The position numbers and the translations under genes are program-made. Shown here one piece after another: positions 22,438 to 30,460 of a stretch of DNA of 38,360 nucleotides. The stretch comes from an uncultured Oscillibacter sp. GTDB taxonomy: Bacteria > Bacillota > Clostridia > Oscillospirales > Oscillospiraceae. Numbering within the stretch: the stretch's first letter is position 1; each line of letters opens with the position of its first letter. The stretch lies in contig CANDBG010000022.1 in assembly GCA_947382875.1 (NCBI GenBank), positions 1-38,360 of the forward strand, given 5' to 3'. The notes below the pieces were generated by a model. It saw only the letters and a program-made list of their open reading frames with translations, did not search any database and was not told where the DNA came from.

Positions 22438-23022
22438 CTACGCCCGATAGTTCTCCAAAAAAACCGGCGTCATTTTGTCCGAATAGGCCACCAGGGAATA
22501 TTCGCCGCCGCAGAGACACCAGTCGTACATCAGCGCCCGCTCCCAAAGGGCGTATGCCTTCACAATCTCATTGACCGCCGCATCCGTACGCAGCTGTCCC
22601 GCCCGCTGGCCCTCCGCGATGATCTGCCGCAAGAGCTTGAAATACGTGCGGTTCCGGTCCAGAAGGTGTTTTTCGCCCCGCGCCAGAAGCTGAGTGGACA
22701 GCAGACGCGCCAGCAAATCCAGCGACACACTGCCGTCGATCATGGCGAACAGCTCATGATTGAGGTACACCAGTTTTTCCCAGGCATCCAGGTTCGGGTC
22801 CATCGTGCCGGTCAGCTCCTCATATTTTTCGTCAAATACATTCGCTAACGTGCCTAAAAGAGCATCTTTTCCGTCAAAATAGTGGTAAAAAGACCCCTTG
22901 GAGGTTTCTGACTCAAACACAATATCCTCAATGGTGGTATCCTCGTAGCCCTGTTCATAGAACAGCTTCCAGGCAGCAGATATAATCCGTCCTTTCGTAT
23001 TGCGGGCATTTTTCTTTGGCAT
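22438..23022 (-). CDS. TetR/AcrR family transcriptional regulator
   Basis: The 194-residue product has a TetR N-terminal helix-turn-helix (residues about 8-55: RIISAAWKLFYEQGYEDTTI, then VFESETSKGSFYHYFDGKDAL) and a helical ligand-binding domain. ATG 23022 follows AGGAG by about 11 bp; the frame continues upstream without similarity. It is encoded on the same strand and just upstream of putP, and the perfect inverted repeat between them suggests control of putP. The ligand is unknown. Confidence 0.92.
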   Translation of the reverse strand: MPKKNARNTKGRIISAAWKLFYEQGYEDTTIEDIVFESETSKGSFYHYFDGKDALLGTLANVFDEKYEELTGTMDPNLDAWEKLVYLNHELFAMIDGSVSLDLLARLLSTQLLARGEKHLLDRNRTYFKLLRQIIAEGQRAGQLRTDAAVNEIVKAYALWERALMYDWCLCGGEYSLVAYSDKMTPVFLENYRA

Positions 23023-23056
23023 AAGTGTCCGTCTCCTTTTCCGGCGTCGCGGATGG

Positions 23057-23085
23057 TTGAAAAAAATTACAAAACGTGTTACGAT
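23057..23085 (+). promoter_or_regulatory. Promoter of the DUF5655 gene
   Basis: TTGAAA (23057-23062), a 17-bp spacer and TACGAT (23080-23085) with an extended TG (23077-23078) form a plausible sigma-A promoter in the 94-bp gap between the divergent tetR-type and DUF5655 genes. Confidence 0.5.
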
Positions 23086-23116
23086 AGGCAAAATGAGAAT
23101 CCGGAGGCGCTTTTGT

Positions 23117-23497
23117 ATGGATGAAAAAACGCTCTTTTTCTTCGCGAAACACCCGGAGGCCCTGCCCCTCTATGAACAATTGGAACGCCGCATTCAGACG
23201 CAGGTTCCCGATGTCGCCATAAAAACGCAAAAAACGCAGATTTCCTTTTACAACCGACGGTTGTTTGCCTGCGTCTCCTTCGCCAAGGTCCGGAAGGGCG
23301 AAAAACAGCCCAAATACGGCCTGACGCTCACCCTCGGTCTCGGCCGGAGACTGGACTCGCCCCGTATTGACGTCGCCGCAGAGCCGTACCCGAACCGCTG
23401 GACCCATCACCTGTTTCTCTCCGACGCCGCCGAGCTCGACGCCGAACTTATGGCCTGGATTCAGGAGGCCAGCGTATTCGCCGCCGGAAAACGCTGA
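23117..23497 (+). CDS. DUF5655 family protein
   Basis: A 126-residue soluble protein matching the DUF5655 pattern: FFAKHPEALPLYEQLERRI, then KTQKTQISFYNRRLFACVS, LDSPRIDVAAEPYPNRWTHH and a C-terminal LMAWIQEA helix. The function is not known; the fold has been compared to nuclease- or transposase-associated domains, without proof. GGAGG about 9 bp before ATG 23117 fixes the start. dapF follows 62 bp later on the same strand and may be co-transcribed. Confidence 0.8.
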   Translation: MDEKTLFFFAKHPEALPLYEQLERRIQTQVPDVAIKTQKTQISFYNRRLFACVSFAKVRKGEKQPKYGLTLTLGLGRRLDSPRIDVAAEPYPNRWTHHLFLSDAAELDAELMAWIQEASVFAAGKR

Positions 23498-23559
23498 AAA
23501 ATGCCCCCGCTTTTCGGCACAGGAACCTACAAATTCGATCGGAAAAAGGTGGAATCATT

Positions 23560-24393
23560 ATGAAATTCTGGAAAATGAACGGTGCAGGAAATGACTTCAT
23601 CATCCTGAACAATCTGGAAGAGCGCCTCCCGCCCGAACGTCTCCCGCAAATCGCCCGTACCCTTTGCGAACGTCATCTCTCCATCGGCGCCGACGGCCTG
23701 ATGGTGGTCGACGCCCCCCGGGAGGGCGGGGATTTCCGTATGCTGTTTTTCAACTCTGACGGCACCGTCGGCGAGATGTGCGGCAATGGGGCGCGGTGCA
23801 TCTGCCGTTACGGTTACGAAAACGGTCTCGCGGGGGAAGTGCAGATAGTGGAAACCACTGCCGGGATCGTCACCGGCGAACGGATTGACCGCCGTCTTTA
23901 CCGCATACGGCTCAACGACCCTACCACCATCCAGCTCGATTCTCATGCAGAAGTCGAAGGGGTGCGCTATGCCTGCTCTTACGTGGAGCTTGGCAATCCG
24001 GGTTTACCCCATGCGGTGGTGCCCTACGCCAACCTGCGGGAAGCTGACGAGCAGGAGCTTCGGGAACTGGGCCGGAAGCTCCGGTGGCACCCGGCGTTCC
24101 CGAAAGGGGCGAACGTCAATTTTTTCGAGATCATCGGTGAGGACCACATCTTTGAGCGAACCTTCGAGCGCGGCGTGGAGGATTTCACCTATGCCTGCGG
24201 CACGGGCACCGGATCAGTCGTAACCGTTCTGACGCTGCAAGGCAAGGTCAGCGGGCACCGCGTCCGGGCGGACATGACCGGCGGAACCCTCATTATCGAC
24301 GCTGAACGGATTTACAGCCAGATTACCGACCTCTACCTGACCGGTCCAACCAATGTCGTCGCCCGGGGCGAAGTCACGGACGAAGACCTGTAA
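23560..24393 (+). CDS. dapF: Diaminopimelate epimerase DapF
   Basis: DapF converts LL- to meso-diaminopimelate, for lysine and peptidoglycan synthesis. The 277-residue product has the N-terminal MKFWKMNGAGNDFI motif, the first catalytic cysteine C74 in MCGNGARC, the second C213 in YACGTGTGS, and a normal length. Both cysteines of the cofactor-free racemisation pair are present. AAAGGTGG precedes the ATG. The gene converges on the patatin gene with an 11-bp gap and no separate terminator. Confidence 0.96.
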   Translation: MKFWKMNGAGNDFIILNNLEERLPPERLPQIARTLCERHLSIGADGLMVVDAPREGGDFRMLFFNSDGTVGEMCGNGARCICRYGYENGLAGEVQIVETTAGIVTGERIDRRLYRIRLNDPTTIQLDSHAEVEGVRYACSYVELGNPGLPHAVVPYANLREADEQELRELGRKLRWHPAFPKGANVNFFEIIGEDHIFERTFERGVEDFTYACGTGTGSVVTVLTLQGKVSGHRVRADMTGGTLIIDAERIYSQITDLYLTGPTNVVARGEVTDEDL

Positions 24394-24404
24394 CCGGTAT
24401 CCGC

Positions 24405-25259
24405 TTATACTCCCCAGATTTCCGAAACACGTTCCAGAGAACGCCGCGCCTCAAAATACCCGGACTGCCAGAGCGCCCGGAGGAGGTTCACATCTTTTTC
24501 CGTACGGGAACAGCCCAGCGTGTTCTCCGGAGCAATCACCACGACATCCCCTTTCCGTTCCAGGGCAAAGAGGTCCTCACGGCATTGGTTGTACGCTTCA
24601 CAGCGGCGGCGCAGCGTCTCCACAAAATTCGGATACTTGCGAAAAGCACGGGCCAGGGCCGGAAACGCCCGGTCCTGCTTTTTTATATAATCCCGTTCCC
24701 GCGTCAGCACAACGACCAGACGGTCACAGCCCTTTTCCAGCGCATGACGCCAGGGAATGCCGTCGGAACAGCCGCCGTCCAGGAAGGGCTTGCCGTCAAT
24801 CCATATCACCGGGAACATGAACGGCAGTGCGCAGGTAGCCTGCAAGACCAAATTCTCTTCGTCCCGGCGAGGGACCTCCAGGTATTCCGCCGCGCCCGTT
24901 TCCAGGTTTGTCACAACCGCCTCCGCTTCGCCAGGGTACGCTTCAAACGTATTATAGTCAAAAGGCAGAAGCTCATTTGGAATCGTGTCATACGCGAACT
25001 TGAGGCCAAAATAAGAGCGGTTTTTCGGATTCGCCAGATTGCGCCAGCCCATATAACGGCGGTCATTGGCATATCGGATGACCAATTGCAGGTTACGGCG
25101 GCTCTGGCGGGAGAGATAGCTTACGCCGTACGCAATTCCGGCGGATACGCCGATGGTATAATCCGGAAGCGGAAGGCCGCTGTCCAGAAACGCGTCACAA
25201 ACACCGGAAGAAAAAATCGTGCGCAGTGCGCCGCCTTCCAGAACCAATCCAGTTTTCAT
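24405..25259 (-). CDS. Patatin-like phospholipase
   Basis: A 284-residue serine acyl hydrolase. It has the oxyanion loop LEGGALR (residues 7-13), nucleophile S39 in GVSAG (37-41) and dyad aspartate D161 in FLDGG. It lacks a signal peptide or membrane segment and probably acts on membrane lipids from the cytoplasm. ATG 25259 is chosen over an in-frame GTG 9 bp upstream, which lies inside the AAGGGTGA ribosome site. It is third in an operon after the LtaS-type gene and a small membrane protein, hinting at lipid turnover linked to polyglycerol-phosphate polymer synthesis (inference). Confidence 0.9.
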   Translation of the reverse strand: MKTGLVLEGGALRTIFSSGVCDAFLDSGLPLPDYTIGVSAGIAYGVSYLSRQSRRNLQLVIRYANDRRYMGWRNLANPKNRSYFGLKFAYDTIPNELLPFDYNTFEAYPGEAEAVVTNLETGAAEYLEVPRRDEENLVLQATCALPFMFPVIWIDGKPFLDGGCSDGIPWRHALEKGCDRLVVVLTRERDYIKKQDRAFPALARAFRKYPNFVETLRRRCEAYNQCREDLFALERKGDVVVIAPENTLGCSRTEKDVNLLRALWQSGYFEARRSLERVSEIWGV

Positions 25260-25300
25260 AAGAATCACCCTTTACTTGTTAAAATTGCTGATTTTTTCTG

Positions 25301-25819
25301 CTATTTTTGGAAGAACCGCCGGCGTAATTTCAAACGCCACACGTTTGTAAGGCAATACAGGCATTGGTCCATCAAAAGAAAGATCACGTTGCCAAGAAAC
25401 AAAAGGAAACCGTTCAGCCACATCGACGCGCTTTCCAGGTCCGCCGTCAGGCCCAGCGACCGCAGAACTACGCCGTACAAGAACCAAATTGCCGCGTTGC
25501 AGACCGCCAGGCGACAGCCCAGGCGCAGCAGCCTGCCCGGCAGCTTTGCAATTTTCGGCCGGGCAATCGGATACCAGCCAAAAAACAAATAGACAAACGC
25601 AGTTTCACGGTCCGCCGCCAGAAGCAGACCTAACAGCGTCACGGCAGCGCAGGAAACCCCGGCGGCTTTTGCTCCGTACTCCTCCAGGACCGGCAGCAGA
25701 ACCGCCATTGCCAGAAGCGGAGCCGTAAAGGCGGCGGCGGGAATCAAGCCGCCAAGCAGCAGAATGGCTGCCGCCAACGCCGACAGCATACCGCATAGCG
25801 CGATTTGCCGCGTTTTCAT
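25301..25819 (-). CDS. Small integral membrane protein of unknown function
   Basis: A 172-residue protein with four to five predicted membrane segments (about 8-30, 33-48, 55-70, 102-122, 132-155) and a basic C-terminus (RLKLRRRFF). The N-terminal start KTRQIALCGMLSALA is reminiscent of ECF-type S components, which commonly begin this way, but I see no decisive motif. Its ATG overlaps the stop of the LtaS-type gene (ATGA), so the two are translationally coupled. Function unknown. Confidence 0.75.
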   Translation of the reverse strand: MKTRQIALCGMLSALAAAILLLGGLIPAAAFTAPLLAMAVLLPVLEEYGAKAAGVSCAAVTLLGLLLAADRETAFVYLFFGWYPIARPKIAKLPGRLLRLGCRLAVCNAAIWFLYGVVLRSLGLTADLESASMWLNGFLLFLGNVIFLLMDQCLYCLTNVWRLKLRRRFFQK

Positions 25820-27690
25820 CGCAGCTCCTTATAGCACAGCTTGTAGTAGCTCCAGCGCCGCCATTTCTGGATTTGCGCGGTTTGCGTCTCGTTCAGTTCC
25901 TTGACGACCGTGCCGTCAGACAACAGGAAATCGCCGCGCTGAACCACCGGGATTTCCCGGCGCAAATCGTTCAGGAACGCAAACCAGGGACTTGCTTCAC
26001 CCCGGCCGGTCAGTTCCAGCACCGCTGCGCCCAGAAAACTGGCCGAAATTTTCTTCGGCAAATCCAGCGTCTGAACCATCGCTTCCCAATCCAGCGCCTC
26101 AGCCGCCGCGTCGTTGGCCCAAATTACGTAAGGCGTTTCATACGGTGAAAACGGGTTCTTTTGTTCATAGCCCACGGCAACTTCCAGGCCCAGCTCCGCG
26201 TACGCCTGCATGTTGTCTCCCAAATAAGGAAGATGATCTCCCCAGAATACCAGCACCACCGGTTCCGTCTGCGCCTCGAAATAGCGCCAGAGACGGCCCA
26301 GCATTGCGTCGGCGTCCCGTGCGCCCTCAATATACACCTTCAAAAGCGTTTCCGCCTCGTCCGACAGCGCCGCGCTGGTCTCTACCGGCGGGAACGTATA
26401 ATCCGGGCCATATTTGTCGGCGGTATACGACATATGGTTCTGGATAGTCGTTGTAAAATGGAACAGCGGCGTACTGTCTGCCCCGGCAAAGGCGGATTCA
26501 ATCAGACTGGCCGCATAATCGTCCGTGACCCAGCGGCCTTTATACTCCAAATTCTCCATTTCGTTTGCAAAAAGCGTCTTTTCCGCCCCGAACCAGTCGT
26601 AGACGTTTTCCCGGTTGTAGAACCAGTTATCGCCTGGATGATAGAACGATGTCTCGTAGCCGTCCGCGGCAAAAACGCGGAATAAGCTGTCCAAGTTCCG
26701 GTTCACCACACGAAACGCGGAAGTGGCGGACGCCGAAAGCGCATTCGTCTGCATTCCAGTCAGAACGTCGAACTCCGTATTTGCCGTACCGCCTGCAAAA
26801 CCGGGCACGACTACCCGTCCGCTTACGGCATGGGGGTCGTTCCGGAGGGCGTGAAAATTCGGCAGCGGGTCATTCTCCGGGCTGTAGGTAAACACCGGTT
26901 CGTCAGTAATGTCCGAAAACGCCTCGTTCATCACCATGATTACGCTGACATTTTCGCCCTGTCCCGGCTGATCACCCGTCTCCCAGGACGCCGCTTCCGA
27001 CTTCTGAAATCCCTCCGGACGGTCGACGGGATAGGTGGTAAACTGGTGGCAGAAGCAGTAGGGAAACCCCAATTCGTTAAACACCGACGGAATATAATAG
27101 GCATTGCTGACATGGAAAGAATTGTAAATTCCATCCGAGGCGTAAACGGTGAGAATCAGCGCCGCCAGAACGCCAAAGCTGACCGCCGTCCCCAGCAGAC
27201 TGGCAATCCAGCCCCCCAGACGGGACAGCGGAAGCGGCTTGCTGCCTACAAAAATTCCCAGCGCAATCAATAAAACCGTCGCCAGAAGCACCACCGCAAT
27301 CTGAACCACCGGATAGCGGATATCATAGCTCCCCAACGCGCTGCCTACCTCTTTCAGCAACGCAAAATCCCGCGGGAATACCGGTTCATCCCGGACCTCG
27401 ATCTTCACGCGGTTTGCAATGGACAGCGCACAAACTATCAAATTCACCAGCGCCGCACTGAGAAACACATTCCGAAACAGACTCGCAAACGCCAGAATCA
27501 ACAATCCCACCGGCAGCGCGTTCAGCACGATCAGCAGCGGCTGACGCAAAAAAATACCCAGCACCGTCCGAAAGGCGTTCGGCTGGCACCAGAGCGCCAG
27601 AAGCGTGACGCCGCCCGTCAGCAAAACTGCCAGTCCCAGCGTTGGCAGAAGCGAGAGACGCATTTTCGATACTTTTACTTTCAAATTCAC
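25816..27690 (-). CDS. LtaS-family sulfatase / phosphoglycerol transferase
   Basis: The 624-residue product has five N-terminal membrane segments (within about residues 10-190) and an extracellular sulfatase domain (about 225-580). The nucleophile threonine is in PGFAGGTANTEFDVLTG, and metal-ligand histidine in FWGDHLPYLG, as in lipoteichoic acid synthases. Family members transfer glycerol phosphate from phosphatidylglycerol onto cell-surface polymers. The start is ambiguous: GTG 27690 or TTG 27684 follow an AGAGAGG site; ATG 27663 lacks one. Upstream in-frame sequence carries the promoter and is not coding. It leads the operon with the membrane protein and patatin genes. Confidence 0.88.
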   Translation of the reverse strand: MNLKVKVSKMRLSLLPTLGLAVLLTGGVTLLALWCQPNAFRTVLGIFLRQPLLIVLNALPVGLLILAFASLFRNVFLSAALVNLIVCALSIANRVKIEVRDEPVFPRDFALLKEVGSALGSYDIRYPVVQIAVVLLATVLLIALGIFVGSKPLPLSRLGGWIASLLGTAVSFGVLAALILTVYASDGIYNSFHVSNAYYIPSVFNELGFPYCFCHQFTTYPVDRPEGFQKSEAASWETGDQPGQGENVSVIMVMNEAFSDITDEPVFTYSPENDPLPNFHALRNDPHAVSGRVVVPGFAGGTANTEFDVLTGMQTNALSASATSAFRVVNRNLDSLFRVFAADGYETSFYHPGDNWFYNRENVYDWFGAEKTLFANEMENLEYKGRWVTDDYAASLIESAFAGADSTPLFHFTTTIQNHMSYTADKYGPDYTFPPVETSAALSDEAETLLKVYIEGARDADAMLGRLWRYFEAQTEPVVLVFWGDHLPYLGDNMQAYAELGLEVAVGYEQKNPFSPYETPYVIWANDAAAEALDWEAMVQTLDLPKKISASFLGAAVLELTGRGEASPWFAFLNDLRREIPVVQRGDFLLSDGTVVKELNETQTAQIQKWRRWSYYKLCYKELR

Positions 27691-27717
27691 AAAACCTCTC
27701 TTTCTCAGATATTCCCT

Positions 27718-27745
27718 ATTATAGAACTTTTTATGAAAAATGCAA
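27718..27745 (-). promoter_or_regulatory. Promoter of the LtaS-type operon
   Basis: On the minus strand TTGCAT (27740-27745), a 16-bp spacer and a perfect TATAAT (27718-27723) lie 28 bp before the GTG start. This excludes an upstream start for the sulfatase gene. Confidence 0.65.
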
Positions 27746-27823
27746 GAGAGGTCCAGCTTTGTTTCCAGTTTGGACAAAATTTCCAGTGGTCCGGTATGGA
27801 ATCGTAAAATTTCCCCAACGCTC

Positions 27824-27852
27824 TTGCAGACCGCGCCTTTTTACGATATAAT
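27824..27852 (+). promoter_or_regulatory. Promoter of the second hybrid kinase operon
   Basis: TTGCAG (27824-27829), a 17-bp spacer and TATAAT (27847-27852) lie 43 bp before the TTG start. The -10 box is perfect and the -35 is weak. It is divergent from the LtaS promoter. Confidence 0.6.
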
Positions 27853-27895
27853 ATAGGCTGAATTTGTATTTGTTCAATCAAGAGGTGAGGCGTTC

Positions 27896-30442
27896 TTGCG
27901 AAACATAACCACACGCTTTTTGACAGTCAGCCTGATTCTGGTTTCGATCTTCTGCGTCCTGATCTTCAGCGCACAAACACTATGGACCAACCTCATGGCC
28001 AGCAATGCCATCCGCGATATCGGCGTCATCTATATGTCCGGCATGAGCCGTCAGGTTGCCACGCATTTCGGCACCACCATTGACCTCCGGCTCAATCAGG
28101 TCAGCGCCCTGGTAGACTCTGTACCGCCCCAGCGCCTGGAGGACGATTCCGTAATCCGCGTTTCCCTGAGCCACAGCGCCCGTACAAACGGCTTTGAACA
28201 TCTGGCTTTTTACACCTCTGAAGGCGAGTTCAATATGATTTATGGACTCCATATGTCCCTGGAAGCCCCGGAACCATTCCTCCGCTCCCTCCAAAACGGT
28301 GAGGAAAAAGTAGGCGCGGGCCGGGATTCCTCCGGACGGCAGCTGATTCTTATGGGCGTTCCTGCCGCCTATCCCCTGGCGGACGGCACCTTCAGTACGG
28401 CTCTGGTGGCCGCGCTTCCAACCAGTTACTTCCAGGAAACCCTTTCCGTGAACGTACATGACTCTATCGTAGACTATGCCATCATCCGCGAAGACGGCAC
28501 TTTCATTCTCCAGAATGACAATATACACGACGAAAACTATTTTGACCGCATTAACCGCCGCTATGAAAGCACCACCCTCAAAGACCCCAAGGAATACGCC
28601 GCTGAACTGCGGGCCGCCATGGCCTCCAAGCGGGATTACACCAATGAAGTGCAGGTCTCCGGGGAACGCCGGAACATCTACTGCACCAATCTCCCGAATT
28701 CCGAATGGCACTTGCTGCTTTATATGTCCTACAATGTTCTGGACAAAACCATCGCCCAGCTGGAGCAGAAATGGTCCCTCATCTCTATGGGAGGCTGTTC
28801 CCTGATTCTTTTGGCGCTGCTTTTGGTGTTCTTGGGCTATTTCCGGCAAACCCGGCGGCAGCTCCGGGTTCTGGATGAAGCACGGCGGTCCGCAGAACGG
28901 GCCAGCCGCGCCAAAAGCGAATTTCTCTCGAATATGAGCCATGATATCCGTACGCCAATGAACGGCATCATGGGCATGACCACCATCGCCATCGCCAACC
29001 TTGACAGCAACACTTCGCAAGTGCGTACCTGCCTCAAGCGCATCAGCGTTTCCAGCCGTCATCTGTTGGGACTGATCAACGATATGCTGGATATGTCCAA
29101 AATCGAGGCCGGTCATTTGAATCTCAATATGCAGCCGCTTTCCCTCCGGGAAATCATTCACAATGTTCTCGCAATCATTCAGCCTCAGTTCCAGGAGAAA
29201 AAGCAGCAGTTTCATGTTTATATTCAGGAGGTTCCCTTTGAAAATCTGTGCAGCGACGGCACACGCCTCAGCCAGATTTTGCTGAACCTCTTGGGAAATG
29301 CAGGCAAATTCACTCCCGAGGGCGGCTCTGTTTCCCTCACCATTCACGAGGAACCGTCGCCAAAAGGGGACGCTTTTATTCGTATTCATTTTTACGTCAA
29401 GGATAACGGCGTCGGCATGACCGCCGAGTTCCAGGAGAAAATGTTTGAGGCGTTTGTCCGGGAAGACAGTGCGCGTGTCCAGAAAACCGCCGGGGCCGGT
29501 CTGGGTATGACCATTACCAAGTACATCGTTGACTCTATGGGCGGTGCGATTGACGTGGCGAGCGCTCCGGAACAGGGCAGCGAATTCCACGTCGTTTTGG
29601 ACCTGGAAAAAACCATGTCCCAGGAAGCGGAAATCTGCCTGCCGGAACAGGAAATCCTTATGGTCGAGCCGAATGAACGTATTGCCAAAGGCGCTGTGTC
29701 CACACTGCACTCCATTGGTATCCGGACGCGGCTTTCTTCCACGCCAGAGGACGCTTTCGCACTTATGGAGTCCCGGAGCTTCCAGCTGGTTCTCCTGGAC
29801 TGGGAACCGGAAACCGGCTTGAAAACCATTCGGGAATTCCGCAGCCGTTTCGGGGGACAAATCCCACTGGTATTGCTCTATGACGGCGATTGGGGTGAAA
29901 TCGAGGCGGATGCCCGTACCGCGGGCGCCAGCGGGTTCATCACAAAGCCGCTGTTCCGTTCCAGCCTTTACTATGGCTTACGTCCCTTCGCCGCCTCCGA
30001 ACCGGCTCCCCTCCCCGTGCCGGAGAAAACGCCCGCAAATTTCAGCGGACGCCGGGTCCTCATGGCCGAAGACAACGACCTGAACTGGGAAATTGCAAAT
30101 GAACTTCTCTCCGAGCTGGGCCTGGAGCTGGATTGGGCCGAAAATGGAAAATTATGTGTGGAAAAGTTCGCCGCCTCTCCAACCGGGTGGTATGACGCCA
30201 TTCTGATGGATCTGCGGATGCCGGAAATGTCCGGCTTCGAAGCAGCGGAGGTCATCCGCGCCCTGGACCGTCCAGACGCCGCCCTCATTCCCATCATCGC
30301 CATGAGCGCCGACGCTTTCGACGACGATGTGCAGCGCTGCCTTAGCTGTGGAATGAACGCGCATACGCCTAAGCCAATGGATGTCGATGAAGTCGCCCGG
30401 CTGTTGAAGGAGCAATTCCGACAGCGGGATACGGGCATTTAG
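27896..30442 (+). CDS. Membrane hybrid histidine kinase with a degenerate and an intact receiver
   Basis: An 848-residue paralogue of the kinase at 14427, with the same layout: membrane segments (about 8-30 and 292-315), extracellular sensor, HisKA with H349 (FLSNMSHDIRTPMN), HATPase (LLNLLGNAGKF, DNGVGM, GAGLGMTITK), REC1 and REC2. REC2 is intact (EDND, D772 in LMDLRMPEMSG). REC1 keeps D635 (LLDWEPE) and the lysine (ITKPLF), but the metal-binding acidic pair is changed to VEPNE and the Ser/Thr position is altered (LLYDGDW), so it is probably a pseudo-receiver. The start is TTG with AGAGGTGAGG upstream. The solute-binding lipoprotein gene follows after 18 bp. Confidence 0.93.
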   Translation: MRNITTRFLTVSLILVSIFCVLIFSAQTLWTNLMASNAIRDIGVIYMSGMSRQVATHFGTTIDLRLNQVSALVDSVPPQRLEDDSVIRVSLSHSARTNGFEHLAFYTSEGEFNMIYGLHMSLEAPEPFLRSLQNGEEKVGAGRDSSGRQLILMGVPAAYPLADGTFSTALVAALPTSYFQETLSVNVHDSIVDYAIIREDGTFILQNDNIHDENYFDRINRRYESTTLKDPKEYAAELRAAMASKRDYTNEVQVSGERRNIYCTNLPNSEWHLLLYMSYNVLDKTIAQLEQKWSLISMGGCSLILLALLLVFLGYFRQTRRQLRVLDEARRSAERASRAKSEFLSNMSHDIRTPMNGIMGMTTIAIANLDSNTSQVRTCLKRISVSSRHLLGLINDMLDMSKIEAGHLNLNMQPLSLREIIHNVLAIIQPQFQEKKQQFHVYIQEVPFENLCSDGTRLSQILLNLLGNAGKFTPEGGSVSLTIHEEPSPKGDAFIRIHFYVKDNGVGMTAEFQEKMFEAFVREDSARVQKTAGAGLGMTITKYIVDSMGGAIDVASAPEQGSEFHVVLDLEKTMSQEAEICLPEQEILMVEPNERIAKGAVSTLHSIGIRTRLSSTPEDAFALMESRSFQLVLLDWEPETGLKTIREFRSRFGGQIPLVLLYDGDWGEIEADARTAGASGFITKPLFRSSLYYGLRPFAASEPAPLPVPEKTPANFSGRRVLMAEDNDLNWEIANELLSELGLELDWAENGKLCVEKFAASPTGWYDAILMDLRMPEMSGFEAAEVIRALDRPDAALIPIIAMSADAFDDDVQRCLSCGMNAHTPKPMDVDEVARLLKEQFRQRDTGI

Positions 30443-30460
30443 GGAAAGGGGGAAGCTGTT

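Noticed and set aside
27980-29860. Minus-strand open frame of 626 codons
   Set aside because: It is the antisense shadow of the second kinase gene, with no recognisable domain.
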